From Kitasatospora sp. GAS204B (lineage in GTDB: Bacteria; Actinomycetota; Actinomycetes; Streptomycetales; Streptomycetaceae): 64,000 nt of DNA. This document shows, in pieces, positions 46,548-55,508 of the stretch (its first letter is position 1; each line of letters opens with the position of its first letter). Position numbers and translations under genes: made by a program. The notes under the pieces are model-generated. The model searched no databases. It was not told the DNA's origin and saw only the letters and a program-made list of their open reading frames with translations. The DNA lies in assembly GCF_029892155.1 (NCBI RefSeq), contig NZ_JARZAG010000010.1, positions 1 through 64,000 on the forward strand, read 5' to 3'.

Positions 46548-47995
46548 AGCTCTCCCTCTGAATTCGTGTCGCTTCGGCCGCTGGCGTGGCCCTCCTGGAA
46601 GGCCGTCCAGATGTCGCGTTCGCGCTCCGGGTCCGGGGCGCGGTACGGCGGCGGCGTCGTCGCAGTGGCGGCGCTCGCGGTGGTCGGCGCCGTGGCGGCA
46701 CGACGGCGGCGCTGCGGCAGCTCCGGCGCGGCCCCGGCGGCGGTCGGCGCGGTGGGGCCCGCGTCCCAGTCGGCCTGGGCGTCCTGCGCGGCCTGGGCAG
46801 CCGGTGCGGGCCGCTTGGCGACCTGGGGAGCCACGGTGGGCATCGGAGCCATCGCCGACGGGGGCTCGGCTTCCTGGTCGATCGAGGTCAGCAGGTTCGG
46901 GGGAACAGACACCACAGCGCGCACCCCGCCATAGGGAGACGGATGGTCGATGGAGACGTGGAACCCGTAGTCGGCGACCAGGCGGCCGATGGCGGCGAAG
47001 CCCTGGGACGGCGGGTCACCGAGTTCGGTGAGCATCACTTCCTGCTGCTCACCGGAGGTCAGCCGGACACCCCGGGCGAGAGCCTCCGAGGTCATGCCCA
47101 TGCCCGCATCGTCGATCGTGATGCAGACGCTGCCGTTGCCGGTCTGGATCAGGCTGACCTCCACGGCGAGGTCGTCCCGCGAGTGCTCCAGCGCGTTGGC
47201 CATGAGCTCGGCGCAGACCACCGCGATGGGCTCGGCCGCGCGCCCGACCACACCGATGTCGGAGGAGCCGAGCCGAGAGTTGATCTTGACGCGGTCGAAG
47301 CCGCGCAGTCGCGACGAGGCGCCCTGCACGACCTCCGCCACGTAGGTGTCCTTGCGGACGTGGCCCGGCCAGGCCCCGCAGACGATCGCGGTCCGCTGGA
47401 TGAGGCGCAGGTTCTGCTCGTTGAGGTGGTCCGTGGCGAGCAGCCGCTCGGTCAGGCGCCGCGGCGCGCTGAACTCGTTCTGCAGGGCCTCGATCTCCGT
47501 CTGCAGACGGTACGACAGGGCCTGCGAGTCCTGGCTCGAACCGCGCAGCGCCGCCCTGGCCGCGGCGTCCACCCGACGGCGTTCCTTGAGGACGATGCCG
47601 GTCACGACCTCGATCACGGAATCGACGAGCTCCGCGCCCTCCGACCCCGCCAGGTCTTCGTGCAGGAGCCCCGGAACGGGGAGGTGGGAGCTGATCAGGT
47701 GCAGCGCGAGGGAGGGAAGCCGGACGGAGCGCAGGTGACGCACTTCGTCGCGGAGCCCGGCCTCGCGGGCTGCCGCGTCCTGCGCCTGGGAGTCCGCGGT
47801 GAGCCGGCGCTGGTCGGCGGACCGGGCGAGCTCCTCGGCGGACCGGGCCAGCTCTTCGGCGGACTTCAGAGATGCCGCCAGCACCTGGTTGCGACGGGCG
47901 AGTTCCCTGCGCGATCGTGCCAGCAGCAGCGCTGCGATGGCTATGAGAACAGCCACGGCGCCCAGCCCGAGGGCCAGTTCTGAGTGGGATGTCAC
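46544..47995 (-). CDS. cvnA: Conservon sensor histidine kinase-like protein CvnA
   Basis: 483 aa from GTG 47995. One N-terminal membrane helix (LALGLGAVAVLIAIAALLLA) is followed by a coiled coil with repeated EELARSA units. A HATPase domain is recognised by ELMANALEHS (N box), ITIDDAGMGM and SQGFAAIGRLVADYGF. A proline/alanine-rich C-terminal tail follows. It is the sensor of the conservon. The whole cvnABCD-P450 set is coupled by GTGA overlaps. Confidence 0.94.
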   Translation of the reverse strand: MTSHSELALGLGAVAVLIAIAALLLARSRRELARRNQVLAASLKSAEELARSAEELARSADQRRLTADSQAQDAAAREAGLRDEVRHLRSVRLPSLALHLISSHLPVPGLLHEDLAGSEGAELVDSVIEVVTGIVLKERRRVDAAARAALRGSSQDSQALSYRLQTEIEALQNEFSAPRRLTERLLATDHLNEQNLRLIQRTAIVCGAWPGHVRKDTYVAEVVQGASSRLRGFDRVKINSRLGSSDIGVVGRAAEPIAVVCAELMANALEHSRDDLAVEVSLIQTGNGSVCITIDDAGMGMTSEALARGVRLTSGEQQEVMLTELGDPPSQGFAAIGRLVADYGFHVSIDHPSPYGGVRAVVSVPPNLLTSIDQEAEPPSAMAPMPTVAPQVAKRPAPAAQAAQDAQADWDAGPTAPTAAGAAPELPQRRRRAATAPTTASAATATTPPPYRAPDPERERDIWTAFQEGHASGRSDTNSEGEL

Positions 47996-48890
47996 GGGGG
48001 AGGGGTCCTAGGGGGTAGGGGTTGGGCCCCGGGTTCGGCTCGGCGGGGCGCCGGCCTCCGGGACGCCAGCGGACGAGGGAGGTGGTGCAGACCTCGCGGC
48101 AGGTTGTGGCTGCTGCGAAGCGCGCTCAGGCCGGTCAGGGGAGCCGCCTGAGCAGCGAGTGGCCGGCCACGCCCGCGGGGATCTCTCGCGGCGCTGCCGG
48201 CGCGGCGGCTCCATCGGAGGAACGTGCCTCCGACGGCCGACGGTTCATCAGCAGCGGTGCTTCCACCGGTCTCTGACAGGGCCGCCACACGATGCCTGCC
48301 GCAGATACCAGGTGATCAGGTCCATCAGAACTCCGTTGAGGACAATGGGAAGCCGGTGCCAGTACTGGCCGGGCGCTGTCGCGTCTCGGTCGTGCCATGC
48401 CAAAGCCCCGCCAGCTTACGCGAAGTTGATCTCCTCACGCAGTAGGGGGTGGGCCATAACTCAGCGTCAACTCCCCATGGCCGTTGGTAGATGACGCCCC
48501 TTCACCCGTCCGGCACCCCACCGATTGCCGGTCGCTCTCAGTTCTGACGACCATCCGGCCGAGGCGCGTGGGAGGCGCCGCGAGGCCACGGTGCCTTGCG
48601 AGCCCCGCTGTGTCCTTCCGGCAGCCCGGCTGCGCTTTCGGGCAGTTCGGGGAGGGCGAACGGGCGGCCGTCGGTGCCTGCGCGGGGGGACCTCCGGTCC
48701 TGTCCGCGAGAGACCGGGCGGGCCAGGGTGGTGGCGTGAGGCGGCGCGCGCATCCCATCAGGGGCGATGCGCCATGCCTCCGCGGTCCCGCGGCCGCGCC
48801 GGACGAGTGCCGGTCGGCGGGGGCCCTTCAGCTCTGTACGCCCGATGCCCCGCGCGGTCCGAGAGTCCCGCGCCGGAGAGGACCCTGCCG
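47996..48890. other. 895-base intergenic region upstream of cvnA
   Basis: It lies between the leftward conservon and the rightward zinc-ribbon gene. Both promoters must be here. The open frames crossing it have no ribosome site or plausible composition, so I call no gene. Short GC-rich inverted segments occur but none stands out. Confidence 0.4.
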
Positions 48891-50189
48891 GTGAGCGTCA
48901 GTGAGACTCGGTCCCGTGCCGACCGCGGGGAGTGCCCCGAGTGCGGTGCGGCCCTCCAGCCGGAGCGCTCGTTCTGCGACGCCTGCGGTGCCTTCCTGAG
49001 CTGGTCCGCCGAGTCCGACACCGGGCCGGCCGACACCGCGAAAGCCGACAAAGCGACAGCCGACAAGGCAAAAGCCGACAAAGCGACAGCCGGCCAGGTG
49101 GCGGCCGGCAGCGGCCGGGCGGGCGAGGAGCCCGGTGCCGCGAAGGCGACGACGGGAGCGCCGGCGGCAGCCGCGGCCGAGCCCGCCGCCGGCGCACCGG
49201 ACCCCGCTCCCGTGCGTGAGGTCCCCGTGCGCGAGGTCCCCGCCCGCGAGGTTCCCGCGCGTCAGGTGGAGGCCGACACCACCGAGATGCCGCCGGTGAG
49301 CCTGGCCGACGTGCTCGCGACGGAGCGGGCGCAGGCCCTCCTGGTGCCCGTGCCCGATCCCGCCGGGGTCGGCCCCGCAGTGGCGCCGGTGCTGCCGGGG
49401 CGGCCGCAGGAGAACGGCCCGCGGGTCAGGGGGGTGGTCGAGGAGCAGGTCCTGGACGGGATCGCCTGCCCGTGGTGCTCCACCGTGAACCCGCGCGAGC
49501 GGCACTTCTGCCGCCGCTGCGCCACCCGCTTCTCGACGGCCGAGCCCATCCAGGCCCACCGCCCCTGGTGGCGCCGAGTGCTCGACTTCCGCGGCCGCGA
49601 GGCACCCTGGGCCGGGCAGCGGCCGCGACTGAGCCGGGGCCCGTGGCAGCTGGTGCGCTGGATCGTCACGGGCGTGCTGGTGATCGCCCTGGTCTGCACG
49701 GCGGTGATCTGGACCGGACCGGGCGTGCAGGCGGTCAGCGACCACTTCGCTGACCCGGCCCCGATCCAGGTGGACTCGATGACGGCCTCGCACTCCTACC
49801 CGGGCCACGGCCCCGAGCTGACCATCGACCGCCAGTCCAACACCTGGTGGGGCAACGGCTATGCCGGACAGCCGGTGGACACCTGGCTGGAGGCCAAGTT
49901 CACCGCACCGGTCCGCCTGCTGGACGTGATCATCACCCCCGGCACCGGGACCTCCCCCGAGGAGCTGGACGCACAGGCCCGACCGCACCAGGTCGACCTG
50001 GTGACCACCGACAACGGCGGCCAGAAGACCACCACGCACATCGAGCTCTCCCCCGACGGTCCGCAGACCTTCAGCCTCCGCCTCCACCAGGTGGTCAGCG
50101 CCCGGCTGGTGATCCTCAGCGCCTACGGGGCGGCCGCGGACAAGCAGGTCGCGATCGGCGAAGTCGAGTTCTTCGGCACGACGAAGTGA
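48891..50189 (+). CDS. Zinc-ribbon, single-TM, discoidin-domain protein (eCIS-associated)
   Basis: 432 aa from GTG 48891, with GGAGAGGA ten bases upstream. An N-terminal zinc ribbon has Cys15, 18, 29, 32 (CPECG...CDACG). An Ala/Lys/Asp repeat (ADKATADKAKADKATAG) and a REVP repeat come next. A second ribbon (CPWCSTVN...CRRC), one TM helix (LVRWIVTGVLVIALVCTAV) and a C-terminal F5/8-type C (discoidin) domain (TIDRQSNTWWGNGY...VAIGEVEFF) follow. The topology places the ribbons inside and the carbohydrate-binding domain outside. It is found beside Streptomyces contractile injection loci, so it may anchor or sense at the cell envelope. Confidence 0.85.
   Translation: MSVSETRSRADRGECPECGAALQPERSFCDACGAFLSWSAESDTGPADTAKADKATADKAKADKATAGQVAAGSGRAGEEPGAAKATTGAPAAAAAEPAAGAPDPAPVREVPVREVPAREVPARQVEADTTEMPPVSLADVLATERAQALLVPVPDPAGVGPAVAPVLPGRPQENGPRVRGVVEEQVLDGIACPWCSTVNPRERHFCRRCATRFSTAEPIQAHRPWWRRVLDFRGREAPWAGQRPRLSRGPWQLVRWIVTGVLVIALVCTAVIWTGPGVQAVSDHFADPAPIQVDSMTASHSYPGHGPELTIDRQSNTWWGNGYAGQPVDTWLEAKFTAPVRLLDVIITPGTGTSPEELDAQARPHQVDLVTTDNGGQKTTTHIELSPDGPQTFSLRLHQVVSARLVILSAYGAAADKQVAIGEVEFFGTTK
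49024..49095 (+). repeat. Coding tandem repeat (ADK units)
   Basis: Imperfect 9- to 30-base units encode alternating Ala-Asp-Lys blocks in the linker of the zinc-ribbon protein. A second group of 15-base units at about 49211-49265 encodes REVPV/REVPA. Confidence 0.7.
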
Positions 50190-50235
50190 GCACCGCCCCG
50201 GTCCGCACGCCGAGTACGCACCGCGAACCGGGTGC

Positions 50236-52740
50236 TCAGGCCAGCGTGGAGCACTCCCGCACGGCCCGTTCCCAGTACTGGTCGAGCCGTTCGGGTGCCT
50301 CGCCGCTGCGGATCGCTTCGGCGAGCCCGGCCAGCGTCCGGGCGGGTGCGGCCAGGTCGCGCTGCCCGGTGTAGAAGTCCAGGGCCGCGTCCAGCTCGCG
50401 GGCGGCCTCGGCGGATCGCAGCTCGTGCAGCGCCCGGCCCGCCGCGACCTGGAGCTGTGCGATGGCGTAGCTGAAACCGATCGTCCGGTACAGCCCGATG
50501 GCGCGCCGGTAGGCCGCCAGGGCCCTCGCCCAGTCGCCCAGCTCGGCGTGGTCCTCGGCCAACTCGCGCAGGGCGAGGGCCAGACCGTGCTGGGAAGGCG
50601 CGTCGGCCGCCGCGCCGTTCGGGGTGTCGTAGGTGAGCACCACCCGCTCATGGACGGCGGCGGCCTCCTCGGCGCGGCCCATCATGCGCAGCGCCGTCGC
50701 CCGGTTCCGCTCGGCGACCCAGCGGCCGAGGGGGAAGTCCGCCTCGATCATCAGGGCGGCCGCCCGCGCGGACTCCGCCGCGGACTCGGGCAGCGACCGG
50801 AGCCGGCGCAGCGCCGCGGCCCGGTACATCGCCGCCCACGCCTGCTGCAGGACATCCCCGGCGGCCCGCGCCGCCGCCGCGGCCCGCTCGGCGACCTCGA
50901 CCGCCTCGGCGTGCTGGCCGGTGCTGCAGCTGAGCGCCCAGCTGAGGTAGTTGAGGTGGACGGCGGCGGCCGGCAGATCGTCCAGCGCGGCGGCCGCCGC
51001 GGCGGAGAACCCGAACAGCTCACACCAGTACGCCTGGTGCAGGCGGACGTCCGAGTACCAGTGCATGGCCACGGCCGTGTCCAGCACCAGGCGGTGCTCG
51101 CCCTGCTCCGCCGCCCACCGGACCGCCTCGGTCCAGTGGGCGAACTCGCCGTCGAGCCAGTCGGCGGCGCCGCTCCACCCCTGCCCGGAAGCCGGCCGCT
51201 GCGCGGCGGGGTCGAAGGCGTGCCCGGCCTCGATCGCCGTCCCCAGCAGCGCGCTCATCAGCCGGACCCGCGCCCGCTCGCGCTCGGCGGCCGGCTCGTC
51301 GCGGGCCAGCGCCTCGCCCGCGAAGAGCCTGACCAGGTCGTGGAAGCGGTAGCGGAAGGCGGCGTGCGCGGGTTCCAGCAGGCCGACCTCGACCAGGCCC
51401 TCCAGCAGCTCCTCGGCGGCGGGGGCCGACAGGTCGCACAGCGCCGCCACCGTCTGCGGCCCGAAGTCGGCGCCCGGCACCAGGGCCAGCCGCCGGAAGA
51501 ACGTCTGCCGGTCGGCGGCCAGTTGCCGGTAGGAGTGCTGGAACGCCGCCCGCACCTGCAACTCGCCCGCGGCCATGCCGTCCAGCCGCCGCTCCTCGTC
51601 GCGTAGTTGCTCCGCGAGGAGCTCGGCGCTGCCGTCCTCGGCGACGGCCAGCCGGCGGCCCACGATCCGCAGGGCGAGCGGCAGGTAGCCGCAGAGCGAG
51701 GCCAGTTCGGCGAGTTGGCGCCGGGGCCGCGGACCGCCGATCCGTTCGAGCAGCGCGATGGCGTCCGCCGCCGGCAGCACCTCCAGCAGCAGCCGCTCGG
51801 CGCCTTCCAGGCCGGCCAGCGCGCGGCGGCTGGTGACCAGGGTGAGGCAGTGCGGGCCGCCGGGCAGCAGCGGGCGGACCTGCCTCTCGTCGAGGGCGTT
51901 GTCGAGCAGCACCAGCACCCGCCGCTCGGAGAGCAGCGACCGGTAGAGCCGGGTCCGCTCGGCCGTCTCCAGCGGCAGCCGGTCGTGCGGCACGCCGAGC
52001 GAGCCCAGCAGCCGGGCCAGCGCCTCGTCGGTGGTCAGCGGGCGGACGTCCACGCCCCGTAGGTCCAGGTAGAGCGCGCCGTCCGGGAAGCGCCGGCCCA
52101 GCTCCTCGGCCAGCCGCAGCGCGAGCGAGGTCTTGCCGAGGCCGGGCTGCCCGGAGGCGATGACCAGGGTGGAGCCGCGGCCAGCCGTGAAGGCGCCGGC
52201 CTCGGCCACCGCGCGCAGGCGGTCGAGCTCGGCGCGCCGGCCGGTGAAGTCGGTGGGCGCGGCCGGCGGACGGGACGACAGCGCGGTCAGCGGCCACGCT
52301 GCCGGTGCCGGTGTCGGTGTCGGTGTCGGTGACGGTGCGCCAGTCGGCTGGGCCGATCCCGCGGCTGCCGCCGCCCCCGGCCCGGCATGGGCTGGGACGC
52401 CAGCCGCGGATCCCGGGCCGGCCCCGCTGGCGGACCCGCTCCCGGGGTGGGCGGCCGCGGCGTTCTTCCGCTGTGCGGTACGCGTGCGGCCGCTGGCGGC
52501 GGCGGCCAGGAAGGCCGCCCGGTCCTGCGGCGTGAGCCCGAGCGCTTCGGCCAGCGCCCGGGCCGACCGGTCCTGCGGGGCCCGGCTGCGCCCGGTCTCC
52601 AGTTCGCTGATCGCCCGCACGCTCAGCGCCGAGGCGGCGGCCAGCTCACTCTGGGTGAGCCCCGCCGACTGGCGGTGGGCGATCAGCAGGCGGCCGAAGC
52701 CGACCGTCGGCGTCTGCTGGTTCGAATTGTGTACGACCAT
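50236..52740 (-). CDS. XRE-STAND regulator with TPR region
   Basis: 834 aa from ATG 52740. The N-terminal XRE helix-turn-helix is FGRLLIAHRQSAGLTQSELA, then SVRAISELETGRSRAPQD. An Ala/Pro linker, then an NB-ARC type ATPase (P-loop GQPGLGKTS, VLVLLDNALD, LVTSRRALAGL, GYLPLALRIVGRRLA), a winged helix (FRYRFHDLVRLFAGEAL) and a C-terminal TPR-like region complete it. It is divergent from a second XRE-STAND gene and placed between the zinc-ribbon gene and the injection system genes, so it probably controls this locus. Confidence 0.92.
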   Translation of the reverse strand: MVVHNSNQQTPTVGFGRLLIAHRQSAGLTQSELAAASALSVRAISELETGRSRAPQDRSARALAEALGLTPQDRAAFLAAAASGRTRTAQRKNAAAAHPGSGSASGAGPGSAAGVPAHAGPGAAAAAGSAQPTGAPSPTPTPTPAPAAWPLTALSSRPPAAPTDFTGRRAELDRLRAVAEAGAFTAGRGSTLVIASGQPGLGKTSLALRLAEELGRRFPDGALYLDLRGVDVRPLTTDEALARLLGSLGVPHDRLPLETAERTRLYRSLLSERRVLVLLDNALDERQVRPLLPGGPHCLTLVTSRRALAGLEGAERLLLEVLPAADAIALLERIGGPRPRRQLAELASLCGYLPLALRIVGRRLAVAEDGSAELLAEQLRDEERRLDGMAAGELQVRAAFQHSYRQLAADRQTFFRRLALVPGADFGPQTVAALCDLSAPAAEELLEGLVEVGLLEPAHAAFRYRFHDLVRLFAGEALARDEPAAERERARVRLMSALLGTAIEAGHAFDPAAQRPASGQGWSGAADWLDGEFAHWTEAVRWAAEQGEHRLVLDTAVAMHWYSDVRLHQAYWCELFGFSAAAAAALDDLPAAAVHLNYLSWALSCSTGQHAEAVEVAERAAAAARAAGDVLQQAWAAMYRAAALRRLRSLPESAAESARAAALMIEADFPLGRWVAERNRATALRMMGRAEEAAAVHERVVLTYDTPNGAAADAPSQHGLALALRELAEDHAELGDWARALAAYRRAIGLYRTIGFSYAIAQLQVAAGRALHELRSAEAARELDAALDFYTGQRDLAAPARTLAGLAEAIRSGEAPERLDQYWERAVRECSTLA

Positions 52741-52941
52741 GGTGGATCGGCCCCCCTGTTCTGCTGACCCGGACGCAAGCACCCGACGCACCGAACGTGA
52801 AGAGCCAGTGACAGAAAAATACAAGATCATCAGTTCGCCTATGAACCTGGGGGCCCGTCAGCGCGTCTCGAGGAGAGGGGGACCCTGGAACGGCCGCGCG
52901 GGTGCGGACCGATGAACAGGACGGGAACGGCAGGAGACAGG

Positions 52942-54570
52942 ATGGAGACGCGGCACGGGATGGCGGATCGGCGCGGAACAGTGCGGTTCGGGGAACTGCT
53001 CCGGCGGCATCGCAAGGCGGCGGGGCTGACGCAGGAGTCGCTCGCGGCCGCGGCGGAGCTGAGCTCGCGGACGGTCGGCAACCTGGAGCGGGCCCGCGCG
53101 AAGGTGCCCCAGCGGCGTTCGGTGGCGGCTCTGGCCGACACGCTGCAGCTGACCGGCGAGCCGCGCAGCGAATTCCTGCGCGCCGCGATCGCCGAACGGA
53201 TGCCGCGCGCCGGTGAGCCGGTGCCGGGCGTCCGGCCCGCCCAGCTGCCGCCCGAGTTGTCCGACTTCACCGGGCGGGCGGAGGCGGTGGCCGAGCTGTG
53301 CGCGGGCCTCGGGCCGCACGGGCCGGCCGCCACGGGGGCAGCCGGCCCGGTCCGCCCCGAGGCCCGCCCGCGGGTCGCGGTGCTCACCGGCCCGGCCGGC
53401 GTGGGCAAGACCGCGACCGCCGTCCGCGCGGCCCACCGGGCACGTGAGCACTTCCCGGACGGGCAGCTCCACCTCGACCTGCGGGGCAGCGCCCCGGTCC
53501 CGGCCACCACCGGCCAGCTGCTCGGCACCCTGCTGCGCACCCTCGGCGTCCCCGCGACGCAGGTCCCCGCCGGGGCGGCGGACCGCTGGGAGCGCTACCG
53601 GGCGCTGGTGGCCGGCCGTCGCTTCCTACTCGTCCTGGACGACGCCGCGGACACCGCCCAGGTGGCGGCGGTGCTGCCCGCCTCCGCGACCTGCGCGGTG
53701 CTGGTCACCAGCCGGGTCCGGCTGCGCGGACTGCCGGGTGCCACCCTCGTCCGGCTGGGCCCGCTGCCGCGGGCCGAGGCGGGCGCGTTCCTCGCCAGGC
53801 TGGTGGGTCCCGCCCGGACGGCGGCCGAGCCGGCGGCGGCGGCGGCCGTCCTGACGGCCTGCCAGGGGCTGCCGCTGGCGCTGCGCGTGGTCGGGGCCCG
53901 GCTGGCGGCCCGGCCGGCCTGGGGCATCGCGGCCCTGGCCGGCCGGCTCGCCGACCCGAGGCGGCTGCTGGACGAGCTGACGGCCGGCGACCTGTCGGTC
54001 CGTCGGGCCCTGCGGGAGAGCTACCTGGCGCTGCCCGCCGAGCAGGAGCGCTCCGGGGCCTTCGCCGCCGCACTCTTCCGACTGATCGGCACCCTGCCGG
54101 GCGAGCGGATCCACGGGCGCGTCCTGGTCGCCCGCTCCGGCTTGCCGGAGGACGAGGTCAGGGCGGCGCTGGCGGCGCTGGCGGACCGCCACCTGCTCGA
54201 ACCGGTCGACGAGCACGACGCGGGCGGGCTGCCTGGACCACTGGACGCGCTCGGACCGATGGACGCACCCGGCCCGCTGGACGCACCCGGCCCGCTGGAG
54301 ACGCTGGACACCCGCGGCGCCCTCGGGACGCTCGGGCCCCTCGGATCGCGCGGCGCCCTCGCTCCCGAGCACCCGTGGGCCTACCGGATCGACCCGCTGG
54401 TCAAGTGCTTCGCCACCGAACTCGCGGGCCCTGCGGGTGCCGTGGCCACCACCGGCGCGGGAGCCGCCGCCAGGGCCGTCACGGGCACCGGCAGAGACAC
54501 CGGGGCAGCGCTTCGGGCAACCGATCCGGCTCGGGAGGTCCCCGGCAAGTCCCTGGCAGCTTCCTGGTAG
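52942..54570 (+). CDS. Second XRE-STAND regulator, no TPR region
   Basis: 542 aa from ATG 52942 with AGGAG seven bases upstream (ATG 52912 has no ribosome site). The HTH is FGELLRRHRKAAGLTQESLA, then SSRTVGNLERARAKVPQR. The NB-ARC part has P-loop GPAGVGKTATA, FLLVLDDAADT, LVTSRVRLRGL and GLPLALRVVGARLA. A winged helix follows, then a Gly-Pro-Leu-Asp repeat and a short end without TPRs. It shares architecture with its divergent neighbour and they are likely paralogues. Tandem 11-base repeats overlap its 3' end. Confidence 0.9.
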   Translation: METRHGMADRRGTVRFGELLRRHRKAAGLTQESLAAAAELSSRTVGNLERARAKVPQRRSVAALADTLQLTGEPRSEFLRAAIAERMPRAGEPVPGVRPAQLPPELSDFTGRAEAVAELCAGLGPHGPAATGAAGPVRPEARPRVAVLTGPAGVGKTATAVRAAHRAREHFPDGQLHLDLRGSAPVPATTGQLLGTLLRTLGVPATQVPAGAADRWERYRALVAGRRFLLVLDDAADTAQVAAVLPASATCAVLVTSRVRLRGLPGATLVRLGPLPRAEAGAFLARLVGPARTAAEPAAAAAVLTACQGLPLALRVVGARLAARPAWGIAALAGRLADPRRLLDELTAGDLSVRRALRESYLALPAEQERSGAFAAALFRLIGTLPGERIHGRVLVARSGLPEDEVRAALAALADRHLLEPVDEHDAGGLPGPLDALGPMDAPGPLDAPGPLETLDTRGALGTLGPLGSRGALAPEHPWAYRIDPLVKCFATELAGPAGAVATTGAGAAARAVTGTGRDTGAALRATDPAREVPGKSLAASW

Positions 54571-54594
54571 GTACCTGGTAAGTGCCTGGTAGGA
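54540..54594 (+). repeat. Five 11-bp tandem direct repeats upstream of the LuxR gene
   Basis: Units start at 54540, 54551, 54562, 54573 and 54584 and share the core CCTGGTA (consensus NCCTGGTAAGT, with the first two units CCGGCA and CCTGGCA). The 11-bp period places every copy on about the same face of the helix, the pattern of SARP/AfsR or STAND regulator sites. They overlap the end of the XRE-STAND gene and lie ~120-170 bases before the LuxR regulator start. Confidence 0.75.
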
Positions 54595-54713
54595 GCCGCC
54601 CGCCAGACTTCCGGGCAACCGCCCGGGACCGAAGGGGCGGTCCGCAAGGGCAACCCGACAGTTCCCCCTGCCTTGTCCCGCCACCGCACCTACGCCCCAC
54701 CGGAGACTGATCC

Positions 54714-55343
54714 ATGTCCGTGCAGCGCATCGCCGTCCGCGTCCAGGCCGACGACCCCATCTCGCAGTCGGGAGTCGCCGCCCAGCTGCGGATCCGGCCC
54801 GAACTGCGGCTGCTGGAGGCTGCCGACACCGAGCACGCGGACGCGGTGCTGGTGGTCGCGGAAAGCGTGGACCAGCAGGTCGCCACCCAGCTGCGCAGCC
54901 TGCGGCGCACCGTGCCCTCGGCGCTGGTCCTGGTGGTGTCGACGATGGACGACGCGGCGATGGCCACAGCCGTGGAGTGCGGGGTGGTCGGGCTGGTCCG
55001 CCGCGCCGAGGCGACCGCCGACCAGTTGGTCCGCACCCTCGCGGCGGCAGTGCGCGGTGAAGGGGCCATCCCGCCCGACCTGCTGGGCCGGCTGCTCCAG
55101 CAGATGGGCCGGCTGCAGCGGCAGATCCTGGACCCGCGCGGGCTCTCCTTCTCCGGCCTGCACCAGCGCGAGATCGAGGTGCTGCGACTGGTCTCCGAGG
55201 GCCACGACACCCGCGAGATCGCCAAGCACCTCGCCTACTCCGAGCGCACGGTCAAGAACGTGCTGCACGACGTCACCAGCCGCCTCCAGCTGCGCAACCG
55301 CTCGCACGCCGTCGCCTACGCCATGCGCCAGGGCCTGATCTGA
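54714..55343 (+). CDS. LuxR/NarL-type response regulator with degenerate receiver
   Basis: 209 aa from ATG 54714. The N-terminal receiver-like domain begins VQADDPISQSGVAAQL, but at the phospho-acceptor strand it reads DAVLVVAESVD, with no Asp at the expected place. The C-terminal HTH is clear: LHQREIEVLRLVSEGHDTRE, then YSERTVKNVLHDVTSRLQLR. It is probably a phosphorylation-independent activator of the injection genes just downstream (166 bases). Confidence 0.88.
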   Translation: MSVQRIAVRVQADDPISQSGVAAQLRIRPELRLLEAADTEHADAVLVVAESVDQQVATQLRSLRRTVPSALVLVVSTMDDAAMATAVECGVVGLVRRAEATADQLVRTLAAAVRGEGAIPPDLLGRLLQQMGRLQRQILDPRGLSFSGLHQREIEVLRLVSEGHDTREIAKHLAYSERTVKNVLHDVTSRLQLRNRSHAVAYAMRQGLI

Positions 55344-55508
55344 CGCCAGCTCGGCGCGCTCCCTGCCCGAACGGGCACCGCCCCCTGCCCGCGAGCCCGC
55401 ACCAGCGCCCGCTCCGGTCCCGGCCGGGGACGGGCAGGCTCAAAGGTGCGGCCAGGTCGGTCGGATCCGCCGGGCCGGCCGGAGCAGACGAGGGGTAGAC
55501 GGAAACCG

